Below, in pieces: positions 8,240-16,540 of a DNA stretch of 64,000 nt. The position numbers and the translations under genes were made by a program. The stretch's first letter is position 1. Each line of letters starts with the position of its first letter. Under the pieces are notes generated by a model. That model searched no databases. It was not told the DNA's origin and saw only the letters and a list, made by a program, of their open reading frames with translations. Source of the DNA: Halomarina litorea (lineage in GTDB: Archaea; Halobacteriota; Halobacteria; Halobacteriales; Haloarculaceae); contig NZ_CP100448.1 in the NCBI RefSeq assembly GCF_024227715.1, positions 2,501,655-2,565,654 of the forward strand, given 5' to 3'.

Positions 8240-10168
8240 TCAGGGACGGCCGTACCCCGGCAGGTCCGCCAGCACGTCGTCCATCGCCGTGAGCGCGCTC
8301 CTCAGCGCGAGCACGCCCGACGTCTCCGCTCGGTCCGGGTTCCCGAGGACGCGCACCGTCTCGGTGCCGACGGGGGCGAACCCGAGTCCGAGGCGGTCGG
8401 CGGTGGCTCGCAGGCCGAGACCCGCGTCAGCGTCGCCAGCGAGCACCTTCCGGGCGGGGCTCTCGTGTGCCCGCACGGCCACCTCGAAGCCGTCGACGGC
8501 CGAGACGAGGTCGTGGCGCGTCTCGCCGCGCTCCTCGGCCAGTTCGGCGAGCGCGTCCGTCAAACTCGCCCGGAGGCCGGACGCTGAGGTGCGGTTGACG
8601 AACCGCAGGTCGCGGTCCACGAGGTCGTCGATCCCCTCGACTCCCTCCGGGTTGCCCTCGGGGACGACGAGGCCCCACTCGCGGGTCCACGCGCCGAGGT
8701 CGGTGGCCGGGAACTCGGTGTCGCCGCCGGTGGTCGTCACGGCGGCGTCCGGGACGCCGTTCCGGAGTCTGCGGAGGCCCTCGCGGCTCCCGAGACCGAG
8801 GAACCGAGGTCGGTCGAGGCGGTCGAGGAGGCGCGAGAGCGCCGGGTCGTCCTCGCCGACGGCGAACAGCGTCGGGGCGCGCACGTCCGGCGAGAACAGG
8901 CGCACCTCGACTCGCTCGCCGGCGTCCAGTCGCTCGGTGTCCGGGTGCATCTCGACGATGCCGTCGGCCTCGACGAGACTCGTCGTCGCGCCCGACCCCT
9001 TGTCGACGGGGTAGACGAGCGTCTCGCCACCCACGTCCTGCCCGGCGAGTTCCTCGTCGGGACCGGCCTCCACGAGGCCGACCGGCATCAGGCGCAGTCG
9101 CCCCTCGGCGTAGCGCTCCTCGGTCGCCATCCGTCCCTCGACGGTGGCGGTTCGGGGTTCCGGGAGGCCCGACGCCCGACGGACGGCGGGTGCGACGAAC
9201 GTCCGGAAGATGGTGAGCGCGCTGACGGGGTAGCCGGGGAGGCCGACGTACGCCGAGTCGTCCAGTCGGCCGACCAGCATCGGCTTGCCCGGTTTGACCG
9301 CGACGCCGTGTAACAACAACTCCCCGCGGTCCTCGATGACCCGGTAGATGACGTCCACGGCGCTGGCGCTGGTGGACCCCGAGGAGAGCACGAGGTCGCA
9401 CTCGTCGGCCGCTTCGAGCAGGATGTCCTCCATCGCGTCGTAGTCGTCCCCGGCGTGGGGGTAGAGGACGGCCTCGCCGCCCGCCTCCTCGACGCCCGCC
9501 GCGACGGTATAGCTGTTCACGTCGTAGATCTGTCCGGCCCCGCTGTCGACGGCCTCTCCGGGCCGGACGAGTTCGTCGCCGGTCGAGACGATGCCGACGC
9601 GGGGGCGACCCCGAACGGACACCTCGTCGACGCCGAGCGCGCTCAGGAGGCCGATTTCGCGGGCCGTGAGTCGCGTTCCCGGTCCGAGCGCCCGTTCCCC
9701 GGCGGCGACGTCCGCCCCGGCGAACATGATGCGGTCGCCGGGCGCGACGCCCGTCCGTATCTGGATTCGCGTCGTCCCGTCCTCCTCGACGGCGTCCGTC
9801 CGCTCGACCATCACGACGGCGTCCGCCCCGTCGGGGACCACCGCACCGGTCGATATCTCGGCGCAGGTGCCCGGTTCGACGGTGACGGCGGGTTCGGTCC
9901 CCGCGTGGACCTCGCCGGCGAGTTCGAGGACGGCGGGGTCGACCTCGTCCGCCCCGAACGTGTCCTCGGCGCGGAGGGCGTAGCCGTCCACGCTCGCCCG
10001 GTCGAACCCGGGGACGTCGATGGTCGCGTCCACCCGTTCCGCGAGGACGCGCCCGCGCGCCTCCCGCAGAGGGACCATCTCGGGGTCGCCCGTCAGGTCC
10101 AGCGAGGCGATGGCCTCGTGAGCGGCCTCGGGGGTCGCGAGGTCGCGGAACTCCTTACGCTCGGCCAT
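8240..10168 (-). CDS. MoeA-type molybdopterin protein with C-terminal periplasmic-binding-like (LysR substrate) domain
   Basis: A 642-residue fusion. The first 400 residues are MoeA-like (domains I-IV, with TGDEL, VSSGGTS-like VLSSGSTSAS and a GLPGYPVSAL loop), which inserts molybdate or tungstate into adenylated molybdopterin. The last 230 residues are a periplasmic-binding-like domain related to LysR and ModE-associated anion-binding folds, thought to sense or bind the oxyanion. The start at 10168 begins MAERKEFRDLATPEAAHEAIASL, the normal MoeA N-terminus; 11 more upstream codons are open but not conserved-looking. It lies 171 bases downstream of the shorter moeA paralogue on the same strand. 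Haloarchaea usually carry exactly this pair. Confidence 0.9.
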   Translation of the reverse strand: MAERKEFRDLATPEAAHEAIASLDLTGDPEMVPLREARGRVLAERVDATIDVPGFDRASVDGYALRAEDTFGADEVDPAVLELAGEVHAGTEPAVTVEPGTCAEISTGAVVPDGADAVVMVERTDAVEEDGTTRIQIRTGVAPGDRIMFAGADVAAGERALGPGTRLTAREIGLLSALGVDEVSVRGRPRVGIVSTGDELVRPGEAVDSGAGQIYDVNSYTVAAGVEEAGGEAVLYPHAGDDYDAMEDILLEAADECDLVLSSGSTSASAVDVIYRVIEDRGELLLHGVAVKPGKPMLVGRLDDSAYVGLPGYPVSALTIFRTFVAPAVRRASGLPEPRTATVEGRMATEERYAEGRLRLMPVGLVEAGPDEELAGQDVGGETLVYPVDKGSGATTSLVEADGIVEMHPDTERLDAGERVEVRLFSPDVRAPTLFAVGEDDPALSRLLDRLDRPRFLGLGSREGLRRLRNGVPDAAVTTTGGDTEFPATDLGAWTREWGLVVPEGNPEGVEGIDDLVDRDLRFVNRTSASGLRASLTDALAELAEERGETRHDLVSAVDGFEVAVRAHESPARKVLAGDADAGLGLRATADRLGLGFAPVGTETVRVLGNPDRAETSGVLALRSALTAMDDVLADLPGYGRP

Positions 10169-10339
10169 GGTCCCTCCGTCGGGGTGGTCGGGGGCTGGCA
10201 CGCGTTCCCGCGACGGCGTGCGCGGGGGGACGAGTCGTCATGTCCCCGAGTCGTCGCGGGCGCTACTTGTGTCTTCGCGGGGGCCGTCGCCCCCGCTCGC
10301 GCCGACCCGTCGAGGACGGGACCCCCGACGCGGCGGTCG

Positions 10340-11572
10340 TCACGGCGCGTACTCCCAGTCCTCGACGGGCACCGTCTCGCCCTCGGGGATGCCCTCGCGC
10401 GCCTCGGGGACGACGACCCACCCGTCGGCGAGGGCGACCGACGAGAGGACGCCCGACCCGCCCGCCCGCGTGGGGGTGGCCTCGGGGTGCGCGCCGTCCT
10501 CGGGAGCGCCGTCCCCCGACTCCTCGACGGAGACGCGGACGAACGTCCGGACGCCGGGTTCGCTCCGGACCTTGCGGGCGAGGCGGGCCTGCCTCGTGGG
10601 GTGCGGAACCGCGGGCAGGTGGCCGACGTGCTTGAGGAGGGGTCGGAGGAACTGGACGGCGTTGACGATGCAGGCGACGGGGTAGCCCGGCAGCATGACG
10701 ACGGGGGTGTCCTCGACGACGCCCAGCGCACAGGGGTGGCCGGGTTTGAGCGCCACGCCGTGGACGAGTACCTCGCCCAGTTCCTCGACCACGTCGGGGA
10801 CGAGGTCGCGTTCACCGACGGAGGACCCGCCGGTGGTGACGACGACGTCCTTCGTCAGGTCGCGCTGGATGGCCGCCCGGAGGGCCGCCTCGTCGTCCGT
10901 CACCACGTCGCGGTAGGTGGGGACCCCGCCCCAGCGCCGGACGTACTCGGAGACGGTGAGACCGTTCGTCTCGATCACTTCGCCCGGCGTGGGGTCAGCC
11001 TGCACGAGTTCCTCGCCGGTCGGAATCACGCCCACTGTGGGGCGGTCGTACGTCTCGACTCCCGTCACGCCCGTCGACTTCAGGAGACCGAGGTCGGAGG
11101 GGCGCAGGCGGTGGCCGGGGTCGTACAGCGTCTGTCCCTCGTCGACGTCCTCGCCGACGGGGGCGACGTTCTCGCCCTCCGCGACGGCGTCGAACACCTC
11201 CAGTTCGCCCCCGATGCGGTCGGTGTACTCCACCATTACCACCGCGTCCGCGCCGTCGGGAAGGGCGCTCCCCGTGTGGACGCGGACGGCGGTCCCGGGT
11301 TCCATCGCCTCCCCCTCTCTGAGGACGGTCGGGGAGCGGTCGCTCGCGCCGAAGGTGTCCTCGGCGCGGACCGCGTACCCGTCCATCGCGGCGCGGGCGT
11401 AGTGGGGGACGTTCCGCCGGGCGGCGACCCGTTCGGCGAGTACCCGGTCCGTGGCCTGTTCGAGGGGAACGCGTGCGGTCCGGTCGTGGGGCGTCACGGC
11501 GTCGAGGAGGCGCTGCCGTGCCTCCGCGACCCGCGTTACGGCCTTGAACCCGGAGTCGCTGACGTCTGTCAT
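10340..11572 (-). CDS. moeA: Molybdopterin molybdotransferase MoeA
   Basis: A 410-residue MoeA of normal length, which catalyses metal insertion into molybdopterin-AMP, the last step of Mo-cofactor synthesis. Visible marks are RAAMDGYAVRAEDT (about residues 61-74), GSALPDGADAVVMVEYTD (about 107-124), IPTGEEL (about 188-194), TTGGSSVGERD (about 254-264) and a LPGYPVA loop. It is the first gene of a pair with the MoeA/LysR-domain paralogue and is transcribed divergently from the P450, with 84 bases between their starts. Its product could serve the sulfite-oxidase-type enzyme at 39.6 kb. Confidence 0.92.
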   Translation of the reverse strand: MTDVSDSGFKAVTRVAEARQRLLDAVTPHDRTARVPLEQATDRVLAERVAARRNVPHYARAAMDGYAVRAEDTFGASDRSPTVLREGEAMEPGTAVRVHTGSALPDGADAVVMVEYTDRIGGELEVFDAVAEGENVAPVGEDVDEGQTLYDPGHRLRPSDLGLLKSTGVTGVETYDRPTVGVIPTGEELVQADPTPGEVIETNGLTVSEYVRRWGGVPTYRDVVTDDEAALRAAIQRDLTKDVVVTTGGSSVGERDLVPDVVEELGEVLVHGVALKPGHPCALGVVEDTPVVMLPGYPVACIVNAVQFLRPLLKHVGHLPAVPHPTRQARLARKVRSEPGVRTFVRVSVEESGDGAPEDGAHPEATPTRAGGSGVLSSVALADGWVVVPEAREGIPEGETVPVEDWEYAP

Positions 11573-11656
11573 GGGCGGTCCTTCGTCTCGGCGGGTAAAA
11601 ACGGGCGGGACAGGGCGGCCGACACCGTTTTGTCAGTAGGAAGCTACTCACATACT

Positions 11657-12856
11657 GTGAGTTCCGCAGGCCCCCTGCAGACGTTCCCGGACGCGCTCTC
11701 CTCTCGCGACGCGTGGCTCGACCCGTTCGACTGGTACGCCGAGATGCGTGCGACGTCGCCCGTCCGCCGCGACCCGGACCGCGGGTGCTGGGACGTCTTC
11801 TCGTACGCCGACGTGAAGGCGGTTCTCGGCGACGACGAGACGTTCTCGACGGACCCGCGTAACGCGACCGGGTTCCAGGCACGGGGCGAGGAGGCGTTCA
11901 TGCTGGAGACGATGCTGTTCCAGGACCCACCGAAACACGACCGGACCCGCGACGTGGTCGACGAGTTCTTCCGCCCGAGCGCGGTGAAGTCCCTCGAACC
12001 GTTCGTCGAGGCGGAGACGAACCGCCTGCTGGACGAGGCCATGGCGGACGCCGACGGCGGCGAGGTCGACCTCGTGGAGGCGCTCGCCTACCCGATTCCG
12101 GTCATCGTCATCGCGAAGATGCTCGGCGTCCCGGCCGAGGACCGCGCGCAGTTCAAGCAGTGGTCCGATACCATCGTCGAGGGGACGGCAGGTGACGGGG
12201 AGGGCGACGCGGAGGCCCTCCAGCAGCGACAGATGGAGGCGGGGATGGAACTGGCGAACTACTTCCGCGACCTCATCGCGGACCGGCGCGATGACCCCCG
12301 TGAGGACCTCGTGACGCGAATCGTGCAGGCGGACGCGGACATGACCGAGACGGAACTGCTCGGTTTCTGTATGCTGTTGCTCGTCGCGGGCAACGTGACG
12401 ACGACGAACCTCGTGGCGAACACAGTGCGTTGTTTCGCCGACGCCGACCACTGGCCCCGGTCGGGACTGGAGACGACCGTCGAGGAGGCGCTTCGCTACC
12501 GTTCGCCCGTGCAGGCGATGACCCGCGTGGCCAGGGAGGACGTCACCCTCGCGGGCCAGCGAGTCGAGGAGGGCGACACCCTCGTCTGCTGGCTCGGGTC
12601 GGCCAACCGCGACGGCGCGCAGTTCGCCGACGCGGACGCATTCGTCCCGGACCGGCGACCGAACCAGCACCTCGGGTTCGGCTACGGCACGCACTACTGC
12701 CTCGGCGCGCCACTGGCCCGACTGGAGGCGACGGTGGCCCTCCGGGAACTGCTCGGGCGCTTCGAGGTGACCCCGGCGTGGGACGAACTCCGGCCCGTCA
12801 GGAGTTCGTTCATCTACGGCGTCGAGTCGCTCCCGGTCCGTCTGACCGAGCGGTAG
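11657..12856 (+). CDS. Cytochrome P450
   Basis: A 399-residue soluble P450 of bacterial/archaeal class size, presumably a monooxygenase needing a ferredoxin and reductase encoded elsewhere. The heme-binding loop is FGYGTHYCLG with Cys348 as the iron ligand; the ExxR motif is EEALR near residue 276. The I-helix motif reads AGNVTTTN, with Val247 where most P450s, including archaeal CYP119 (AGNETTTN), have an acidic residue. The two Thr are present. The GTG at 11657 gives the expected N-terminus; no ATG is nearby. No redox partner gene is adjacent. Haloarchaeal relatives include CYP174-type enzymes of unknown substrate. Confidence 0.93.
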   Translation: MSSAGPLQTFPDALSSRDAWLDPFDWYAEMRATSPVRRDPDRGCWDVFSYADVKAVLGDDETFSTDPRNATGFQARGEEAFMLETMLFQDPPKHDRTRDVVDEFFRPSAVKSLEPFVEAETNRLLDEAMADADGGEVDLVEALAYPIPVIVIAKMLGVPAEDRAQFKQWSDTIVEGTAGDGEGDAEALQQRQMEAGMELANYFRDLIADRRDDPREDLVTRIVQADADMTETELLGFCMLLLVAGNVTTTNLVANTVRCFADADHWPRSGLETTVEEALRYRSPVQAMTRVAREDVTLAGQRVEEGDTLVCWLGSANRDGAQFADADAFVPDRRPNQHLGFGYGTHYCLGAPLARLEATVALRELLGRFEVTPAWDELRPVRSSFIYGVESLPVRLTER

Positions 12857-12951
12857 GTCCGCAGACGAGTCGCCCTCCAGTACGACATCTTTCGCCCAAG
12901 GACGGCGTTGGACTCCCGTGAGATACGTCCTCCACCATCGCGGGATTAGAC

Positions 12952-12962
12952 AGCATTAAAAC
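12952..12962 (+). promoter_or_regulatory. TATA box of the 5'-nucleotidase-like gene
   Basis: The element cattaaaaca stands out from GC-rich surroundings and is centred about 30 bases before the ATG at 12987, predicting a transcript with almost no leader. Confidence 0.55.
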
Positions 12963-12986
12963 ACGAGCGTTCGAGCGTTCCGACGG

Positions 12987-15047
12987 ATGCGACGCTTACT
13001 CCACCTACTCCTGGTGTGCTGTCTGGTCACCGCCGGTGCGGTCCCGGCGGTCGGCCTCGCGGCCGCCGACTCGGCGACTGACGCATCGACATCGACATCG
13101 ACACCGGCACTCTCGCAGGACGCCGCCAACAACTCCACGACGGTCACGCTCCTGACGTACAACGACGTCCAGACCGCGGCGGCGCGGGACGGGAACTTCC
13201 CGCGACTGGTCGAACTGGTCGAACAGCGCCGGGCCGCCATCGACAATCCGGTGGTGGTCGCGGGCGCAGGGGACCAGATCGGACCCCACCCGCTCTCGCC
13301 GGTGAGTCAGTGGCGACTCCCCGTCGCGGTGCTGAACCAGATGGACCCCGCGGCCGACGTCATCGGGAACCACGAGTTCGACTACGGCTACGAGGCCATC
13401 TCGAACGTCACGGACGCCTCCCGCTTCCCGTGGCTGGCGACGAACGTCGTCAAGAACGCCTCCGGCGAACCCTTCGACGGCACGGAGTCCTACGAGATCG
13501 TCGAGAAGGACGGCGTCCGCGTGGGCTTCATCGGCCTCGTCGACGAGGGCGCGACGTACGGCAAGACGACCATCGACTTCGCCGGGCGCAACGTCACCGT
13601 CGAGGACTTCCGCGAGGTCGGTCCCCGGACGGCTGAGATGCTGAAAGAAGAGAAGGACGTCGACGTGGTCGTCGCGCTGGCACACACGGGCGTCCCCGAG
13701 GCGAAGGACCTCGCGGAGGCCGACGCCGGTGCCATCGACGTCATCGCAGTCGGCGACGACGAGGTGAAGTACCCGCCGCAGGAGACGTCCGACACCGTCA
13801 TCACGGAGGCCGTCGCCCGCGCGGAGTTCCTCGGCGAACTCAACCTCACGGTGGAGAACGGCGACGTGACGGCGTGGAACGGCCGCCTCATCAACGTCAC
13901 CGACGACCTGCCGAAGGACGAGACGGCCTCGCGACTCGTCGAGGGCTACCGCGCGAACGCCAGCCTCGACAAGAACCTCACGAACTCGACGGTGGCGCTC
14001 GACGCCCGGTTCGCGACGAACTACCACGAGGAGTCGAACTACGGCAACCTCGTCACCGACGCGATGCGCGCCGAGGGCAACGCGACGGTGGCCATCACGA
14101 ACGCCGGCGGCATTCGCTCGAACGCGGTGTACGGTCCCGGCCCCATCACGGGCGGCGACGTCTTCAGCACGCTCCCGTTCGCGAACACCCTCGTCACGGT
14201 CGAACTGACGGGCGCGGAACTGAAGGAGGTGCTCGCGAGCCAACTCGTCACGCTGGAGAGCGAGACGGGCCAGCAGTACGGCGAGGAGGTCAGCCAGCAG
14301 GTCTCCGGCGTCCGCTTCGAGTGGGTGCCCCACGAGAACGCCAGCGACCCCATCCGTGACGTGTACGTGAACCGCAACGCCCCCCGCGAGGACCCGAACT
14401 GGGTCCGCCTCGACGAGGAGGCGACGTACACCGTCGCGGTCAACAGCTACATGGCCAGCGGCGGCAGCAGCTACCCCCTCGAGAACGCGACGGTCGTCAG
14501 CGAGACGGACCAGTTGCTCGCGGAGGCGGTCGTCGACTACGTCGACCCGCGGGAGACCATCTCGCCGACCGTCGAGGGTCGGATGCAGCGCGTGGACGCC
14601 ACCCTCGACAGCCGACTCCTCCTCGCGGACGGCAACGGGAAGGCCGTGCTGACGTTCGACGCCCCGGCCGGCCTCCAGAACGTCAGCGAGGGCACGTTCG
14701 TCCTCGCCAACGGTGCCGGTGAGACCGTCGAGGCCGAGCAGGTGATCGCCAACGGGAACCGCCTGACGGTCCGCTTCGACGACGGGGAGGTGCGGTCGCT
14801 CGTCGACAGCGAGTTCGCCGAACTCCAGTTGTACGGCGAGTACGCCACCACCGAGTACGACTTCGTCTACTTCGACGGTGCCCGCCTGAACGCCGACGTG
14901 TTCACCTACGCGCCCAGCGAGGACGCGGGTGCGGACAGCGAGGGCGACGGTGAGAGCGACGAGGAAGACGAAGAAGGCGGAGAAGAGGAATCGACCGACG
15001 ACGCGGAGGCGCTGACCGGCGCGTCGCTCGCCGCGGTCGCCGCGTAA
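12987..15047 (+). CDS. Secreted 5'-nucleotidase/metallophosphatase-family protein with altered metal site
   Basis: A 686-residue exported protein with a Sec-type signal peptide (residues 1-27), a calcineurin-like metallophosphatase domain (about 50-300), a 5'-nucleotidase C-terminal domain (about 330-530, with NAGGIRSN for substrate binding), and an extra beta-rich domain. The acidic tail ends in a short hydrophobic run. Some metal ligands are normal: Asp60, GAGDQ (Asp96), GNHEFD (Asn128-His129) and LAHTG (His233). The usual DxH is DVQ (Gln62), and the usual GHxH is GDDE (residues 256-259). Family enzymes hydrolyse extracellular nucleotides; whether this one is active with its altered site is open. 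A T-run follows at 15065-15069. Confidence 0.85.
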   Translation: MRRLLHLLLVCCLVTAGAVPAVGLAAADSATDASTSTSTPALSQDAANNSTTVTLLTYNDVQTAAARDGNFPRLVELVEQRRAAIDNPVVVAGAGDQIGPHPLSPVSQWRLPVAVLNQMDPAADVIGNHEFDYGYEAISNVTDASRFPWLATNVVKNASGEPFDGTESYEIVEKDGVRVGFIGLVDEGATYGKTTIDFAGRNVTVEDFREVGPRTAEMLKEEKDVDVVVALAHTGVPEAKDLAEADAGAIDVIAVGDDEVKYPPQETSDTVITEAVARAEFLGELNLTVENGDVTAWNGRLINVTDDLPKDETASRLVEGYRANASLDKNLTNSTVALDARFATNYHEESNYGNLVTDAMRAEGNATVAITNAGGIRSNAVYGPGPITGGDVFSTLPFANTLVTVELTGAELKEVLASQLVTLESETGQQYGEEVSQQVSGVRFEWVPHENASDPIRDVYVNRNAPREDPNWVRLDEEATYTVAVNSYMASGGSSYPLENATVVSETDQLLAEAVVDYVDPRETISPTVEGRMQRVDATLDSRLLLADGNGKAVLTFDAPAGLQNVSEGTFVLANGAGETVEAEQVIANGNRLTVRFDDGEVRSLVDSEFAELQLYGEYATTEYDFVYFDGARLNADVFTYAPSEDAGADSEGDGESDEEDEEGGEEESTDDAEALTGASLAAVAA

Positions 15048-15130
15048 TCGACCCGGAACTCCTGTTTTTCTCGCCGACGAGCGTGCGCCGCCCCCGACCG
15101 TTTATCACGTCCGACGACGCGGTACCGGTC

Positions 15131-15937
15131 ATGGTCCCGCTCCCCCTCCAGACGTTCGGCCTGCTGTTCGTCGGCGTCTTCGCCCTCGTCGGCCTGGCGC
15201 TCGTCGCCTACGCCGGCCGCGACCTGTTCGTCGCCTACCGCCTCTCGCGGATGGACCCGACGCCCGTCGCGGACCTGCCGAACGTCTCCGGCCCCGTCGA
15301 AATCGAGGGACGGGCGCTCGTCCACGAGGAGACGTTCGAGTCGCCGTTCACCGGGACGCCCTGTCTCGCCTGCGAGTGGCGCGTCGAGGAGGAACGCCAC
15401 GACGACGACGGCACCCACTGGGTCACCGTCGCCTCCGGGTCCGAGGCGGTACCCTTCCGCGTCGAGGACGACACCGCGAACGTCCTCGTCTACCCGGCCG
15501 GCGTCGACCTCAGACTGGCGAACGAGTCGCCCATCCGCGTCGACGGCGGGAAGCGCCCGCCCGAGCGAATCCAGCGGTTCATCGACTCGAACGGGGACGT
15601 CGGGCCGGAGGACACCAGCTTCGACATCGGCCCGCTCTCCATCACGACGGGCGACGACCGCCGGTACTACGAGTCCCGCCTCGACCCCGACGAACCGGTG
15701 TACGTCTACGGGACGCCGGTCTACTCCCCCGGCGTCGGGGACGCGGTTGGACAGGTGAACGCGACGATGGAACCCGGCGACGGGCGGTTCATCGTCTCGG
15801 ACACCACCGACTCGGGGGTCGTCCGCTGGTTCGTCCGGAGCGCGCTGATTCCGCTCGTCATCGGCGTCCTCTTCGTCGGGTTCGCGCTGTTCTTCGGGTT
15901 CTCCCTCGGCTGGGTGAACGGACTCCCCGGCCTGTGA
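15131..15937 (+). CDS. GIDE-domain membrane protein
   Basis: A 268-residue protein with one N-terminal helix (about residues 7-27) and a second near the C-terminus (about 237-260), flanking a soluble domain. The soluble part has a charged beta-rich pattern, including CLACEWRVEEER near residue 81 and TGDDRRYYESRL near 177, that resembles the GIDE domain of eukaryotic MULAN/MAPL-type membrane E3 ligases. There is no RING finger, so ubiquitin-ligase activity is not implied. The start is ATG 15131; upstream in-frame codons are open but not protein-like. The gene stands alone between the nucleotidase-like gene and hsp20. Confidence 0.65.
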   Translation: MVPLPLQTFGLLFVGVFALVGLALVAYAGRDLFVAYRLSRMDPTPVADLPNVSGPVEIEGRALVHEETFESPFTGTPCLACEWRVEEERHDDDGTHWVTVASGSEAVPFRVEDDTANVLVYPAGVDLRLANESPIRVDGGKRPPERIQRFIDSNGDVGPEDTSFDIGPLSITTGDDRRYYESRLDPDEPVYVYGTPVYSPGVGDAVGQVNATMEPGDGRFIVSDTTDSGVVRWFVRSALIPLVIGVLFVGFALFFGFSLGWVNGLPGL

Positions 15938-15955
15938 GGGCGGGGCGGTTGGTGT

Positions 15956-15975
15956 GTGCATCGGTACCGAAGCAC
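15956..15975. promoter_or_regulatory. 20-base near-perfect palindrome upstream of hsp20
   Basis: The sequence gtgcatcggtaccgaagcac pairs with itself at nine of ten positions. It sits 18 bases after the GIDE gene stop and 60 bases before the hsp20 start. It could be an operator for a dimeric regulator of hsp20. A hairpin ggggc-tttttc-gcccc-like stretch with T5 follows at about 15999-16014 and may end the upstream transcript. Confidence 0.4.
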
Positions 15976-16034
15976 AGTGAGTGAGCGGAGCCGCTACCGG
16001 GGGCTTTTTCGCCCTCGCAGGAGTACGTCGGAGT

Positions 16035-16397
16035 ATGTCTGCCCTTCGCGATGCGTTGCGGGACCTGCCGGACGCGGTGTTCGCGGACCTCCTCGAGTCG
16101 GACGAGGCGTACCTCGTCGTCGTGGACCTGCCCGGCGCGAGCGCGGAGACGGTCGACGCCCGCGTCGACAACGGTCGCCTCCGACTGGAGGCCCAGCGCG
16201 AGAAGGACCTGCCGCCGGAGTTCCGCTACCGGCAGGAGGACCGCTCGCTGTTCCTCGACGTCGAACTGCCCCTCCCGCCGGACGCCACCGGCAAGGACGC
16301 CGAGGCGACGATGAAGCGAGGGGTGCTCGAACTCCGCCTGCCGAAGACGAGTGCGGCCGGCGACGAGTCGATTCCCATCAGCGACGACGAGGCGTGA
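16035..16397 (+). CDS. Hsp20/alpha-crystallin family small heat-shock protein
   Basis: A 120-residue small heat-shock protein, an ATP-independent chaperone that holds unfolding proteins. The alpha-crystallin domain spans about residues 24-105: strand YLVVVDLPGAS, the loop with RLRLEAQRE, FLDVELPLPP, and the MKRGVLELRLPK motif that matches the family GxLxIxxPK signature. The N-terminal arm is very short. The start is ATG 16035. The palindrome at 15956-15975 lies upstream. Confidence 0.88.
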   Translation: MSALRDALRDLPDAVFADLLESDEAYLVVVDLPGASAETVDARVDNGRLRLEAQREKDLPPEFRYRQEDRSLFLDVELPLPPDATGKDAEATMKRGVLELRLPKTSAAGDESIPISDDEA

Positions 16398-16540
16398 CCG
16401 CGGCCCCGTGACGCGCACCGTCAGCCGACCCCGGCACCGCGCGAAACGAGGCGCCGACAGCGGCATCGCGGGGCACTGGGCGTGAACGCGGTCGCAGCAG
16501 GGTGGCTCCCCGCTCACGCTCAGCACCGGGGGTGCTTCGC

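Noticed and set aside
9455-11656. Long plus-strand open frame running through the MoeA genes into the P450
   Set aside because: It is antisense to two clear moeA genes and shows no protein-like pattern; only the portion from 11657 is the real P450.
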